Shown one piece after another: positions 22,345-33,323 of a stretch of DNA of 64,000 bases. Position numbers and translations under genes: made by a program. The stretch spans positions 1 through 64,000 of the forward strand of contig JAMYHX010000193.1 in assembly GCA_025529335.1 (NCBI GenBank), written 5' to 3'. This DNA comes from Rhizopus sp. PT2906. Its lineage: Eukaryota; Mucoromycota; Mucoromycetes; Mucorales; Rhizopodaceae. Under the pieces are notes generated by a model. It did no database searches. It saw only the letters and a list, made by a program, of their open reading frames with translations, and was not told the DNA's origin. The first letter of the stretch is position 1, and every line of letters starts with the position of its first letter.

Positions 22345-22804
22345 CACCGTTAATCTTCTGAAGATGTGTCTTGGCCAACTCAGTCATCGGATTTAAATCC
22401 AATCGAAAATCTGTGGAGCATTATGATGAAGAGAGTAGGTGCTTTATGCCCTCATTCCAGAAGCTCGCAAGCAATGAAAGTTGTTTTGGAGAGTGTTTGG
22501 AGGGGGTTTACTCCAGAAACCATCAACAAGTTAATTGATTCTATGCTGAAGAGGGTCAATGCTGTAGCCAAGGCTCGTGGTGGACTGACTAAATATTAGT
22601 TCAATAGAAATCCAAAACTTCTTTTACAACTCTCATTTTTTTTTTCGATATCCTAATGTAAATGACCTTTCTCCGTTACTTCTCTTCTCTAATAACTGTA
22701 ACAGAGCTACAAAAGGGTTACTTTCTTTGCTCTTTAGCCTTTAATAGCAAAAAAAAAAGAACTGTCTTAAAAAACGAAACATACTTTTTCGAGGGCACTG
22801 TACA
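22345..22804 (+). pseudogene. Tc1/mariner-type transposase tail with terminal repeat
   Basis: Only the last ~80 codons remain. VSWPTQSSDLNPIENLW carries the third catalytic acid (Glu of NPIE, intact), followed by the C-terminal helix and TKY end. The frame closes on a TAA at about 22341, upstream of the conserved part. After the stop at about 22599, about 180 bp of AT-rich sequence leads to an end reading TTTTTCGAGGGCACTG next to TA, which looks like a right inverted repeat beside a TA target site. No matching left repeat (CAGTGCCCTCG) was found upstream, so the element is deleted on its 5' side. Confidence 0.75.
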
Positions 22805-23203
22805 AATTATTGTTATACACTCTTTCCGGAAAGTAGATTCGCCTGTGATCGAAAATAAATACACCCATGGTGAGAACAAAATTCATGTTGCATGAAATGT
22901 AAATTCGTCGTCGCTACGAATATTTTCGTAATATTAACAGGTGGGCTCTGTCTTGGAGTTGAAATTAACTCTCTCTCTCTCTTTTGGCATGATGTCGTTT
23001 TATTCAAACATATTTTTCTTTGTCGTCTTTTTACGCAAATAATTTTTTAATTTTATGACAACATTTTATAAAATTAATGTCAATAATTAATAAAAATACA
23101 GTAGATGGGCAGTAACTATTTTATAAATGAATATTATGCCAAAAAAGGTAATAGGGATAAATGCCTATACATTACATTTAGCCAATCTAAAATGGCCAGT
23201 CTA
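22805..23203. other. Spacer, no gene seen
   Basis: Sequence right of the Tc1 end, running into the 3' end of the VTT gene. A CT run lies at about 22971-22982. No supported open frame or RNA gene. Confidence 0.5.
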
Positions 23204-24273
23204 TTAGTGATCATTATCATCATCAACTTCCATAGACTCTTCTTCATTTAAGAATCTTTGCATCTCTTCATCTTCTTCCAATTTTACTTCAGCAATCGCC
23301 TCTTTGGCTAGCTTGTACACATATGCTATAACAGCAAAGGATATAATTGAGCCAACAATGCCTGCTGCGAATTTTATCTTTTCTGCCGTCTTTTGCTCTT
23401 CGGTCATATCTTCATCTCCATCCTCACCCAGGATATGCTTTGCAAATGACGTAAGGTTCGCTCCTATATAGATATGCAATGCAATTTTTAATAGTGAGAG
23501 AGCTGTGCCGGCAACAAAGTGTGAAAACGGAATATCAGTTGCTGCGAACAAAAAGTTGAGCAAATTGAATGGATAAGGTGAAAGTCGAATCAAGGTAAAT
23601 AACTATAAGAATAGGTTAAACCTTTGGACACTATGCCGCCTTCACCCCTTACTTTGAACCCCTTCTTTTCTACAGCCCTTATAACTGCTTGCATGCTTGG
23701 ATATCTGGCTAATATGCGGATAACCTTTTGTTTGAATATTGTCCTTGACAACCAAAAACAGGCAGAGGCACCACCCAAAGCACTGAAATAAGCTATTGGA
23801 AATCCAGCCGAGAATCCGAAAGAATAGCCTGATAGGGTCAAATATATACTGTAACCAAAGATAGGTGGGAATGCGCTCATGATGATAAGTAGAGATATCA
23901 GAATGTATCCTCTATAAAGATTTCTTGGTATTATTTTTCTTGGTAGCAATATACATATTTCTTTTTTTTTTTTTTTTTACCCGTAGCCCATTTCTCTTAG
24001 CTTATGACTAAATGTTTCTAATGCCTGAAAGAACTGCCTACGAAATGTCAACATGAGGATTATGCTGACTATAGTGTTGATTATGAAGAATAGTGTCCAT
24101 CTCCATTTGTATATAAACTGTCTAATTTGCTTTTTCGTCAAGTGGTTTCGTAGTCGAAACACACGATCTGACAGAGCTGCTTGTGGAGCTGGTTCTTGAT
24201 ATTCTGAGGTAGAAGAAGATCCGCCATGTAGCGAAATACTGTCATTTTCCAACAATTTGTCATAATTATGCAT
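23204..24273 (-). CDS. TVP38/TMEM64-type VTT-domain membrane protein
   Basis: Family of Golgi/ER membrane proteins (SNARE-associated, VTT domain) linked to vesicle traffic and lipid handling. Exons 24273-23981, 23911-23653 and 23602-23204 (introns 69 and 50 nt), 316 residues. A soluble N-terminus with a Ser/Glu stretch precedes the first segment (WTLFFIINTIVSIILMLTF). The VTT core has PPIFGYSIYLTLSGYSFGF and FSALGGASACFWLSR, then RLSPYPFNLLNFLFAATDI, which is the conserved R.SP.P.N motif. The C-terminus has another segment (IVGSIISFAVIAYVY) and an acidic tail ending in DDDNDH. Intron 1 begins with GT followed by an 18-A run. Confidence 0.88.
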
Positions 24274-24839
24274 AGCGTAATAAAGGAAAGAGAGATAAAG
24301 CGAATTAGTATCTCAAAATGGAAATAGACGAATATGTTCGTTCATTGGCTTATCAGTTTAAATCATTACATCTCTATCAACGTGTGTTTTCCTCTCTTTA
24401 GAATTACTTACAGAGCCAATTTAATTCATCAATACTAATGCTTATAATTATAAACAAGAGTCTGTCAAGGCAAAAAAGAATAAATTAAGCCTATTGGGTT
24501 TGCATTGAAGCTTGGTCTCCCTATTTATTCAATGTCAGGCTGCATCAGTTGTCTCTATCTCTCATTCTTTTTTTTTTTTTTTAAAAAAAGAAACATAAAT
24601 AGTAACGAGGTTCATAATGATCAACAAGCAACGGTTTCACTTTCTATGATTATGATCTTTGTTGCTCTGTCACTGTCTCCGTATTCATAGTCTTTTGTTC
24701 TATGCAAATATAGTAACCTAAATATATACAACAATAACTCCGCTCCCCTCTATCTTAAAGCAATGAAAGACATAAAGAAGGCGGGTGCATCAGAGTAGGA
24801 GGTGTGGATAATACAGGAACATGAGTATCTAATTATTTA
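24274..24839. other. Upstream flank of the VTT gene, no gene seen
   Basis: Contains a T-run/A-run pair at about 24568-24588 and AT-rich sequence. The short open frame at 24505-24690 is low-complexity and not supported. Confidence 0.45.
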
Positions 24840-26330
24840 TTCCATTATGTTTTAAGTGACTGACTTTACTGAGCTTTTTTTGGCCCTGTTAAAAGAAAAC
24901 AATCATTTTCTTTCAAGGCCGGCTGATGACATTTTGCTAATTGAATCTGATAAGGATGTAGAGCAGGCGATTCTTTCTTTCTTTTTATTGTATAAACTAA
25001 TTGATGTCTATAATAAACTACATAAAGCCATTTCTGCTTATAAATCTATAAATCAAGCCGGAGAACAATGGATGTCCTGAAGGAAGATATTACTTTGCTT
25101 GCTAGAAGAAACTTTCTCATTTGGAAAGAATAGTCCGCTTTGGACGTGATCCCCAACGACATCATCCCACATACCTACTACTTTAGGGTGAGCCTCGTCA
25201 CTTAAGGTGTGGTCCCTAAGAAAAACGTTACATTAAAGTGATGAATCCTCTAGTGCAGCATGCACTAAAAGCAAAAAAAAAAAAAATAGTGTCAGGGCCA
25301 TTAGTGCAAAAGAGAAAAAGATCCAAGTGTGATCTCATTATAAGGGAGAGAACAAGGAGCATCATGAGTATGCTTATGAGTATTGTGACGGTAAAACCGC
25401 AATTCAGTATCAGAATGCCATAGGCACTTAAAGAAAAGGGACTGAAGCTGCCAATGACCATGAAAGACATGTTTGATGATCTTATAATATACAGCAAAAA
25501 TGGTTACAGCAAACTCTCCTGTTTACGAATTCCAGCATGCTGGACTATTGTTGACTCTTTTGGTTGCTGATTGACTGTTAACTTTTGTAACAAGAATAGC
25601 CCACACCAGAACCTGTCATGTTACTAGTGATGCCTTTAGTCTGCCTTCTATACGATATTTTTTTCATAAAATAACAGACTAGAGAAGCTGAATGTACTGA
25701 ATGTTATTTATTTTATGTGCTAGTATAGATTAAGACGCGTTGGTTACGCTTTGAGTAAAAAAATTTTTTTTTCTTGTCTACAAGTTGTACTTTACAACAA
25801 TTGATAGAGTGTATTTTGAGTTTTTCAAGTCATTCTATCAGTTATTCTGGAACAATTGTCGGACTCTCTCATCAATGTACTCAGTAACTTTGTTTTATGT
25901 TTTCTATTGAGAGTATGTGGATGGCCGTTGGTTTGATACTGTTTAAAAAATGCTCATCAAGGTCCCGCTTCATATTAAATGGAGTAAATAAGCCTGTGTT
26001 CTTTTTCTTGTTTATAGTAGCTGATCTACTCAAATCTTTCTCAAATAAAAGGTTAAAAATAGCTAATCAATGTATACTGGTGTAGCCACGCTTGGATTTC
26101 TATGAATGTTTGTATCTTTTAGCTTAAGGATATATGTAACAACGGCTACAGAGTTACTATTAGACGAATGGTCCTCATGTGGGAAGGCTAATTGTTTGTG
26201 AAGGGTATATACTTTCATGATGCGGTCTATAGGTTCAAAATATCCACGCTCCTCAGCATTATGACTATATCTCTCTTGTAAAAGAATTAATTGCTTATTT
26301 CAAAGCCAAAGCTAAAGTGTTTATGTGCTA
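24840..26330 (+). pseudogene. Decayed coding sequence, probably the same multicopy family as 2.2-2.9 kb
   Basis: Plus-strand pieces in changing frames read like one broken protein. They are LFLALLKENNHFLSRPADD (24.86 kb), a lysine-rich stretch with KRSKCDLIIRERTRSIM and VKPQFSIRMP (25.3 kb), then after a stop LKLPMTMKDMFDDLIIYSK (25.45 kb), and TGVATLGFL followed by a beta-rich stretch (26.08 kb). The order CDLI....VKP....KL...MKDMFD recalls the D...(E)VKPP...KL...MKD pattern of uncharacterised Mucorales multicopy proteins. Stops and frameshifts throughout rule out a functional gene. The assignment is tentative and the borders are approximate. Confidence 0.35.
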
Positions 26331-27056
26331 ATACATCTATCAAATTCCTTAACAGCTTCTTCTTGTGTACACACAACGTTTAGTTTAGTTTAGCATAATC
26401 TTTCATTTAACGCTTCAATTGCCCACAATACAAAACCATGACAAATGTCTGCCCGGATCAAACCAATCTTTTTAGGAAGCCACTAATGCTAAGAAATAAA
26501 AAATTCCGTCTGAAGTCAATGGTAAAGTGTGATTAAAAGGGATCAGAGGGGGAGTTGACTTTACCACTCAATTTGTCTCTGATCATAAGGTCTCTTGCTG
26601 AAAATGTTTGTATAGTGCTGTAGCTGATTTAAATCGTAGAGCCGACCATTATCAGGTTCATGACAAGGCCATCTGACTTGTCACTGTTATCCACAAAGAT
26701 TTCTAGGTTTTACTTTTATGGTCCGGCGATTTTGATGATCGGGAAATAGTATAGATATTGAAGGTTGCCAAGATGCAGCTTACGAAATAACACATATACA
26801 AATAAGCATAATGTCTCTCCTTTCCTTCTTTCGTTCTGTTTGCTGATTTGGTGCATATTTTGAATTATATCAGTTTCAAATATGCAAGTGCTATGTTTCT
26901 TTACAAAAATACATAGTCATCGGGCCAAAGATCAGCTACAAATCACGTCGGCCTAATGAACTGATTTGGACATCTGGTGTATAGATCTGTACTCCCCCGT
27001 TTAAATGCATTGCATTTTTATTTACAAAGAGGATCACTAAACTATCGGACTACAGT
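26331..27056. other. Spacer with unreadable coding-like fragments
   Basis: On the minus strand at about 26340-26470 a stretch reads RADICHGFVLWAIEALNERL and TQEEAVKEFD with a stop between, suggesting another decayed gene. Nothing could be assigned to a family. Confidence 0.3.
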
Positions 27057-27104
27057 ATTTCCAAGAAGTAATGTCGCATTTCTGCGACATTACTTCTTGG
27101 AAAT
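27057..27104. repeat. Perfect 22-bp inverted repeat with 4-nt loop
   Basis: Arm 27057-27078 (ATTTCCAAGAAGTAATGTCG then CA) is the exact reverse complement of 27083-27104, separated by TTTC. After one mismatch the pairing continues for four more bases outward (ACAG/CTGT). The RNA would form a nearly uninterrupted 22-27 bp hairpin. It lies in a gene-poor stretch about 270 bp upstream of the polyamine oxidase start. It could be the fold-back end of a miniature element or a recent duplication-inversion. Confidence 0.95.
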
Positions 27105-27376
27105 GCTGTGTATTCAACGCTAGATAAGCTATCTTTTCCCAGGAGTATAAATGATCGCTTAAATATGTCACACAGCTTCTAATGAAGACAATTTTAGTGT
27201 ATCTGTAACCTTGGATGAGTAACAAACTTTTTCTTTTTTCTATACCTGTACGCATGATGACTGATGTACAGAATAAAGGGATAAGGGTGTTACACGAGGC
27301 CCTGAAGGCACACATATAACAAGTTCACATTTTGCCCTCTTCTCTTTTTCTTTTTCTTTTTTATTGACAAATAAGG

Positions 27377-29122
27377 ATGAAAACGGCTCCTATCACAACC
27401 TTGGCCGTATCTTGCCTCTTTTATCTTGCTAGTGCTGCCACACATCGTACCAAGGTGTCCATTCTTGGTGGTGGTGTCAGTGGCATAAGTGCCGCGTTAA
27501 AATTAACAGAGGAAGGTATTCATGATTTTATCATGATCGAGGCAAGGCACGAACTCGGAGGTAAGACCCTTTTATTTTCTTTTTTCTTTCTTTTTTTTTT
27601 TTTTTTTTTTTCCCAATATTGACCACGTCTCCGTAGGAAGAGCACAAAATGCACCGTTTGGTAATACGTATGTGGAACTTGGCTGTAATTGGGTTCAAGG
27701 TCTTGGAACAAATCCGATCAATGAATTAGCTAAAAAGTATAAACTGAATACGGCTTCTACGAATGGCGACGATGTTGTCTTTTACGGCGAAAAAGGAAAG
27801 GTTGATGGAGAAGCCGAATATAAAAAGTTCAATGATTATTTTGAAAAGATGACAGACAATGTCGGTAAGTAACAAAAAATAGCTTGAATGAGTGATAAGT
27901 TATAAAGCATTTTATTGCTAGTCAAACGAATTAAGCGTAATTTGGCTGACCTGTCTGGTCGTGCTGCTCTTGATCTTGCTGGCTGGACTCCCAAGTCATC
28001 CCTGGATGATGCTATTGAGTACTATGTATGGGATTGGGAGATGGGAGAAACGCCCGAGCTTTCGTCTTCTATATTTACCGTACTTAATGATAACTGGACT
28101 TACACGGGATTTGGTCCGGGAAGTGACGGAGATAATATGGTCCTTGATAATCGGTAACAATACAAGCAAAAAAAAAAATCCGTGCTTACTTACATCGTAT
28201 CAGTGGTTTCAAATATATCTTCCAGCAAGAAGCCAAGAAGGCTTTTAAAGCAAAACAATCACGCTTGATGTTGAACTCCATTATTACCAAAATCGAATAT
28301 AACAAGGAAGGCGTGACAGTTTATACCAAGGCAGGAGATGTTGTGCATGCAGACTATGCCATCAGTACTTTCTCGTAAGTGTTTCTCCTCCTCCTTTTTA
28401 TTGCTGTTACCATCCCCCTTACCATCCCCCCTCTTTCTCTCTTTAGTGTAGGTGTGATGCAACACAAGGATATCGAATGGAGCCCTCGACTTCCCGAATG
28501 GAAGATGGAAGGCATCTATGCATTCCACATGGCAACTTATACCAAGATCTTTATGAACTTTCCATATAAATTCTGGGATGACAACGAGTTTGTAGTTTGG
28601 GCTGATCCTGATCGTCGTGGTTATTTCAATACTTGGCAAAACCTAAACGCCAAGGGCTACTTGCCTCAAAACACAAGCACTAACATCTTCTTTGTCACTG
28701 TCACTCAAGACATATCTTACGAGGTCGAACGAATGACGGACGAAGAGGTAAAGCAGGCTGCTCTCAAGGTTCTCCGCCGCATGTATGGTGATCATGTCCC
28801 CGAACCTACCGACATCCTGTTCCCTCGTTGGCACTCAAACCCTCTGTTCAGAGGCAGTTATTCTAATTGGCCCATTGGCGAGTTAACCCAACATCATGTC
28901 AACATGCGTGCTCCTTTACATAATCGTCTTTTCTTTGCTGGCGAGGCCTTATCTGCAAAGTACTATGGTTTCCTTCAAGGTGCCTGGTTCACAGGGATCG
29001 AGGCTGCAGAAAGTGTTAGCCAATGTGTGAAGAGTAAATGCCCTGTTGCACATTATTTCCCCGAAATCACCAATCCTGTCATATATCCAAACACTATAAC
29101 AAAACGTGATATTATCGTTTAA
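27377..29122 (+). CDS. Secreted FAD-dependent polyamine oxidase
   Basis: Oxidises polyamines such as spermine and spermidine, releasing H2O2. Exons 27377-27560, 27637-27864, 27922-28153, 28204-28374 and 28447-29122, 496 residues. A signal peptide (TLAVSCLFYLASAAT) is followed by the FAD-binding turn SILGGGVSGISAALKL and IEARHELGGR, the latter restored by splicing. Then come VELGCNWVQGLG, ISTFSVGVMQHKDIEW, and the C-terminal FAD motif FFAGEALSAKYYGFLQGAW with GIEAAE. The secreted form resembles the extracellular or vacuolar amine oxidases of fungi and plants. Intron 1 contains a long T-run before its acceptor. A weak AATAAA-like signal follows the stop. All key motifs are intact. Confidence 0.93.
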
Positions 29123-29230
29123 ACAATTTAATAAAGAAGAATAATATACAATCAAAAAAATAGGTTGAAAAAAGGTGAAGTTTATAGAAATAATAAAGGA
29201 GAAAATCAAAACGAACGTCTTGCTATATTT

Positions 29231-29428
29231 TGTGTGTGTGTGTGTGTGTATATAATCCGCGTATGTATCATGTTATGAATATATATATATGTGTGTGTGT
29301 GTGTATAGCCGTAGCATTATTGTACGTAGCAAACAAAAAAAAAAAGAGCAATAAAAAAAAAAGTCATACCAAAGATCATAGAGTGTGCGTGTGTGAGAGT
29401 GTGTGTGGGAAGATATATATATATATTT
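29231..29428. repeat. Cluster of GT and TA microsatellites
   Basis: GT runs at about 29231-29249, 29291-29304 and 29383-29408, with TATA runs at about 29279-29290 and 29411-29427. They fill the space between the convergent 3' ends of the polyamine oxidase and MUB1 genes. The short open frame through them is low-complexity. Confidence 0.85.
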
Positions 29429-29440
29429 TATAAATTGTTA

Positions 29441-30987
29441 TTAATCAACATCCATTAAATCTCGGGGACGAGTTGTTTCTGTATCGCCTTCAACTTCAGT
29501 AGATGATCCTGATGCCAGACTACGCACCGAACGAGAGTTCCTCCGCTGAGTATGGTGATAAAATAAGAGTTCCTGTTCACGAGGAGGACGAAGGGTATTT
29601 TCGGTTGTAACAGCCAGTGATGATCTTCTAGTTGTATTGCTATTATCACCAGCTTCATTTCCTTCATTTGTGTTGGTATTGTTGGTGTCAATAGGGATTG
29701 TCATCACGTCCGATGTAGCCGTATCCTCTAAATGAACTACTTGTTCTGTCGGTGGAGGTGGAGGTGGAGCAGCGGCGACAACGGCAGCAGCAGCAGCGGC
29801 AGTAGTTGAAGATGTTGCAGTAGGATTAGGTGGATGACTACTATGGGGCCTTTCAACACACCACCACCGATGACCATCAGCCCAAGCTTTCGATTGGCAA
29901 GCTTTTGAGCAATATTTGGCTTTTCGACTAATAAAGTACGTTAGCATTTACTTTATAAAATGGAAATCAAAAATTACCATCTACGACATTTTGCAAATTC
30001 GCGAGGGAATCTTTCCCATTTACCACATTGCATATTTGCGCATTGTCTGACACCACCTCTTGCTTCATCCTTTCTACAAGCATTTCTCATGATGACACCG
30101 GCCCAATAAATGATGGCAGCAGGATGGATGCGATGTGTAAATTTTTCAACCACCGAAAATACATTGTGTCGATGATTATTGTGAAATGCTTGACGAATCT
30201 GAGGGTATTTGGATAAGTAAGCCAAAAGTTGTAAGGATAACAAAATGTCTTCTTCACGATGAAGTATGGCGTCAGTGGATAGATTGTTTAAGAGTGGAAT
30301 ACTTGATAGAGATGCGGTATATGGTTTTGCCTTTGGTTTTGCTGTTCGTTTAAGGAAAGTCCGTCTTTTTGGAATAACAAATAGCATGCTATTGTTAGTA
30401 TTTTCCATATTTCTTGTGTTATTTTGAAATATATTCTCTTTTTCTGATGACGTAGATGATAACTGCTGTTGGTAGGATAAAATAGGAGTTGATCTTGATG
30501 GCTGTTGTTGGAGTTGCTGAATCGGTAAAGTCGGTAAAGTTAAAGCGGTTGCAAATAAATTATTCGAGCTTTGTTTCTTTTCTTGGTCTTTGTCTAGTTT
30601 GGCCTGGTCGAGTGCTTGAATAAAATTTTCCAGTATGGCCAGCACGATGTGTACTGCTCCAGCTTCCACTACACGGGTCCTAATAGCCTCTGTCCCACGG
30701 ACACCCACATTGACGACGCACTGAAAAGCTAAGGACCATTTCCATAAAGAGTGTTTATCCGTATATTGGCAAGTAGCAAGTATTTTTACTAATCTTTCTA
30801 ATCCACCATCTGCTGCCAAGATTTCACGAATGCGTGGTGAAGTAGAAGTCATGTAAGCAAGATGAGTTAATGAATTGACTAAAGGTAGAGTTGCTGTACA
30901 ATCTAAAGCTCTTCGATCATATAAAGTAGATGAAATAACAACAGCTGCTCTATTTTGGGCTGTGGAGCTGAAATTAGGCTCACGCAT
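29441..30987 (-). CDS. MUB1: MUB1/SamB-type MYND zinc-finger protein
   Basis: Family of fungal MYND proteins; yeast Mub1 is an adaptor of the Ubr2 ubiquitin ligase, and Aspergillus SamB affects growth polarity. Exons 30987-29978 and 29927-29441 (50-nt intron), 498 residues. The N-terminus has an armadillo-like helical region (ALDCTATLPLVNSLTHLAYM, GGLERLVKILATC, VEAGAVHIVLAILENF), split by a low-complexity Gln/Ser/Asn segment. The MYND finger is assembled across the intron: CANMQCGKWERFPREFAKC, then CRKAKYCSKACQSKAW and HRWWC. The tail is Ala/Pro-rich (AAAAAAVVAAAPPPPPP) and Thr/Asn-rich, likely disordered. Without the splice the second half of the finger is lost, so the intron is secure. Confidence 0.93.
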
Positions 30988-31576
30988 GTTTTAATTATAA
31001 AAGAGATGAGAGTAAAAAAAAAAAAAGAGAGATAGAGAAAAAGAGAAAGGAAGAAAGAAAGGAAAATAAAAAAGGAAAATAAAAATAAAAAGGAAAATAA
31101 AAAAGAAACCAGAAAAATAATAATGCGCCCTCCATGGATGTAATAATATTCATTGTGACAGTCAAAATTGCGTAATGATTAGATTCTATTTTGTAAGGGA
31201 AAGAGAGACAAGTTTCTTTGTATGAGCTGATCCATAAAGTCAAACATATGATTATCCAACTTCTTTTTTTTTTAAATTTGTCTGCTGTTAAATAAAAAGA
31301 GATCAATTGAAACAGTTTATATTGTTTGGTTTTATTTCCTAAAAGAGTGTCGTCATTGACAAAACTCTCTTTTATAAGAATAGATATAATGTATGTATAA
31401 AAAGATGACGTTATTCATCTATTGAATAATGAAAAAAAAAAGTAAAGGATGTATACTATAAATATACGCTCATCATTATTATGATAAGGGAGATCATTTT
31501 GACACTCAGTATCAGCACTAAAATTTTTTGATAGTCTCTTTTTTTCCCCCCTTCACTTATCTATAACAACAACAAA
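30988..31576. promoter_or_regulatory. Divergent spacer between MUB1 and PFKFB
   Basis: 589 bp between outward-pointing starts. Purine/pyrimidine-biased runs lie next to each gene: an A/G-rich block at about 31013-31110, which is a pyrimidine-rich leader for MUB1, and TTTTTTTCCCCCC at 31540-31552 before PFKFB. No specific factor site is claimed. Confidence 0.4.
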
Positions 31577-33205
31577 ATGAGTTCAAGTAAATATTATTAT
31601 AGTTAATGCTCAATTGTAGAAAGAAATAACATGTATTTGTTTAGATCTACGCATTGCCTGTGTTGTAAGTAAAAAGTTGTTTGCTTTTATGTTTGTTTGA
31701 AATAACTCTGATTCGATAGATGGTAGGATTACCTGCCAGAGGAAAGACATATATATCTCAAAAAGGTATAAGCTATCCTGTGACGTATATATCCTATTCA
31801 CACTCTTTGAATAGTCTGTCGATATCTTACTTGGCTGGGAATAAAGACCAAAGTATTCAATGTTGGAAACTATCGAAGAAAGCTTCATGGTGCAAGTTTA
31901 CCTCATACATTTTTTGATCCACACAACAGTGTAGGAGAACAACAAAGAAGAGAAGCTGCTGCTGCTGCATTACAAGATATGATTGAATGGTTCAATAATG
32001 ATCAAGGTATCGTGGCTATTTACGATGCAACAAATAGTACCAAAAAGAGAAGACGATGGTTATATGAAAAACTGAGTAAACACGATATTCAGGTGCTATT
32101 TATTGAATCTATTTGTCAAGATGAAGCATTGATATTGGCTAATATCAAGGAAGTCAAATTATCCTCTCCCGATTATGCCAACACGGATCCAGATGAGGCA
32201 GCTGTTGATTTTATTGCTCGCATTGATCATTATAAGGAACAATATGAGACGATCACTGAAAAGGATTTGACTTTTATCAAGCTGATTAATGTTGGAAGTC
32301 AAAATATAATCAATATGATTCAAGGTTATTTGGAATCAAGAATTGTTTATTATCTCATGAATTTACACATTGCACCCAGAAAGATCTATTTCAGTCGACA
32401 TGGTGAATCTCAATATAATCTTGAAGGTAAAATCGGTGGTGATTCCTCGTTATCCGAAAGAGGTCTACTTTATGCCACCAAGTTACCAGAATTGATTAAA
32501 AATTTGGGCACACAAGATCTGGTCATTTGGACATCCACTTTGAAAAGAACGGTAGAGACAAGTCAATACCTAGACTATCCAAAATTACAATGGAAGGCCC
32601 TGGATGAACTGGACGCTGGTGTATGTGATGGAATGACCTATGAAGAGATTGAACAGAAATATCCCGAAGATTTTGCTAATCGTGATGAAGATAAATTTAA
32701 TTATCGTTATAGAGGTGGTGAATCTTATAGAGATGTTGTCCTTCGATTGGAGCCTATCATTATGGAATTAGAAAGACATGAAAATATTTTGATTATTGGT
32801 CATCAGGCTATTTTAAGGTGTATCTATGCTTACTTTATGAATTACAATCATGAAGATTTACCTTATATCAAGATACCTCTCCATACCGTGATCGAACTAA
32901 CACCCAAGGCTTATGGATGTGAAGAAAAGAGATATAAAGGTATGCATAACACTAGTCCTTTATTCTTTTGATTATTCATATATTTATATGTAGTCGACAT
33001 TGATGCCGTCGACACTCACCGTCCTAAACTAAAAAAGTCACCTTCAGTTAGAAAATTGAGTAAAATCAATTTGGGTGCTAGTGGTGAAATTGTAAGGGAG
33101 CCTATGAGTCCAATTATCCCAATCAGTCCAAACCTGTTCCCAAGGACTTCAAGTAACCCAAGTACGATAGATTTAAGTGAACCAGCCTTAGGGTCATTAG
33201 AATAA
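31577..33205 (+). CDS. 6-phosphofructo-2-kinase / fructose-2,6-bisphosphatase
   Basis: Bifunctional enzyme that makes and degrades fructose 2,6-bisphosphate, the activator of phosphofructokinase. Exons 31577-31586, 31645-31664, 31720-31765, 31815-32939 and 32994-33205, 470 residues. The first three coding exons are only 10, 20 and 46 nt; joined they give NLRIACVMVGLPARGKTYIS, the kinase P-loop, and then VFNVGNYRRKLHG. The phosphatase domain has IYFSRHGESQYN, with the catalytic His in RHGES, then SSLSERG, TSTLKRTVETS, ELDAGVCDGMTYEEIE and IIGHQAILRC. The C-terminal exon is Ser/Pro-rich and basic (KLKKSPSVRKLSK), a likely phosphorylation site. Both active sites look intact. Confidence 0.95.
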
Positions 33206-33323
33206 AACGATTGGTTGACTATTTAAACACAGTTTATACATCAAAAACCTTATTTTCTTTTTTTCCTTTTTGTAATTTATTCCTTTTCTTTCTACTAAAA
33301 ATAAAAAGAAGACATTGCATTCC

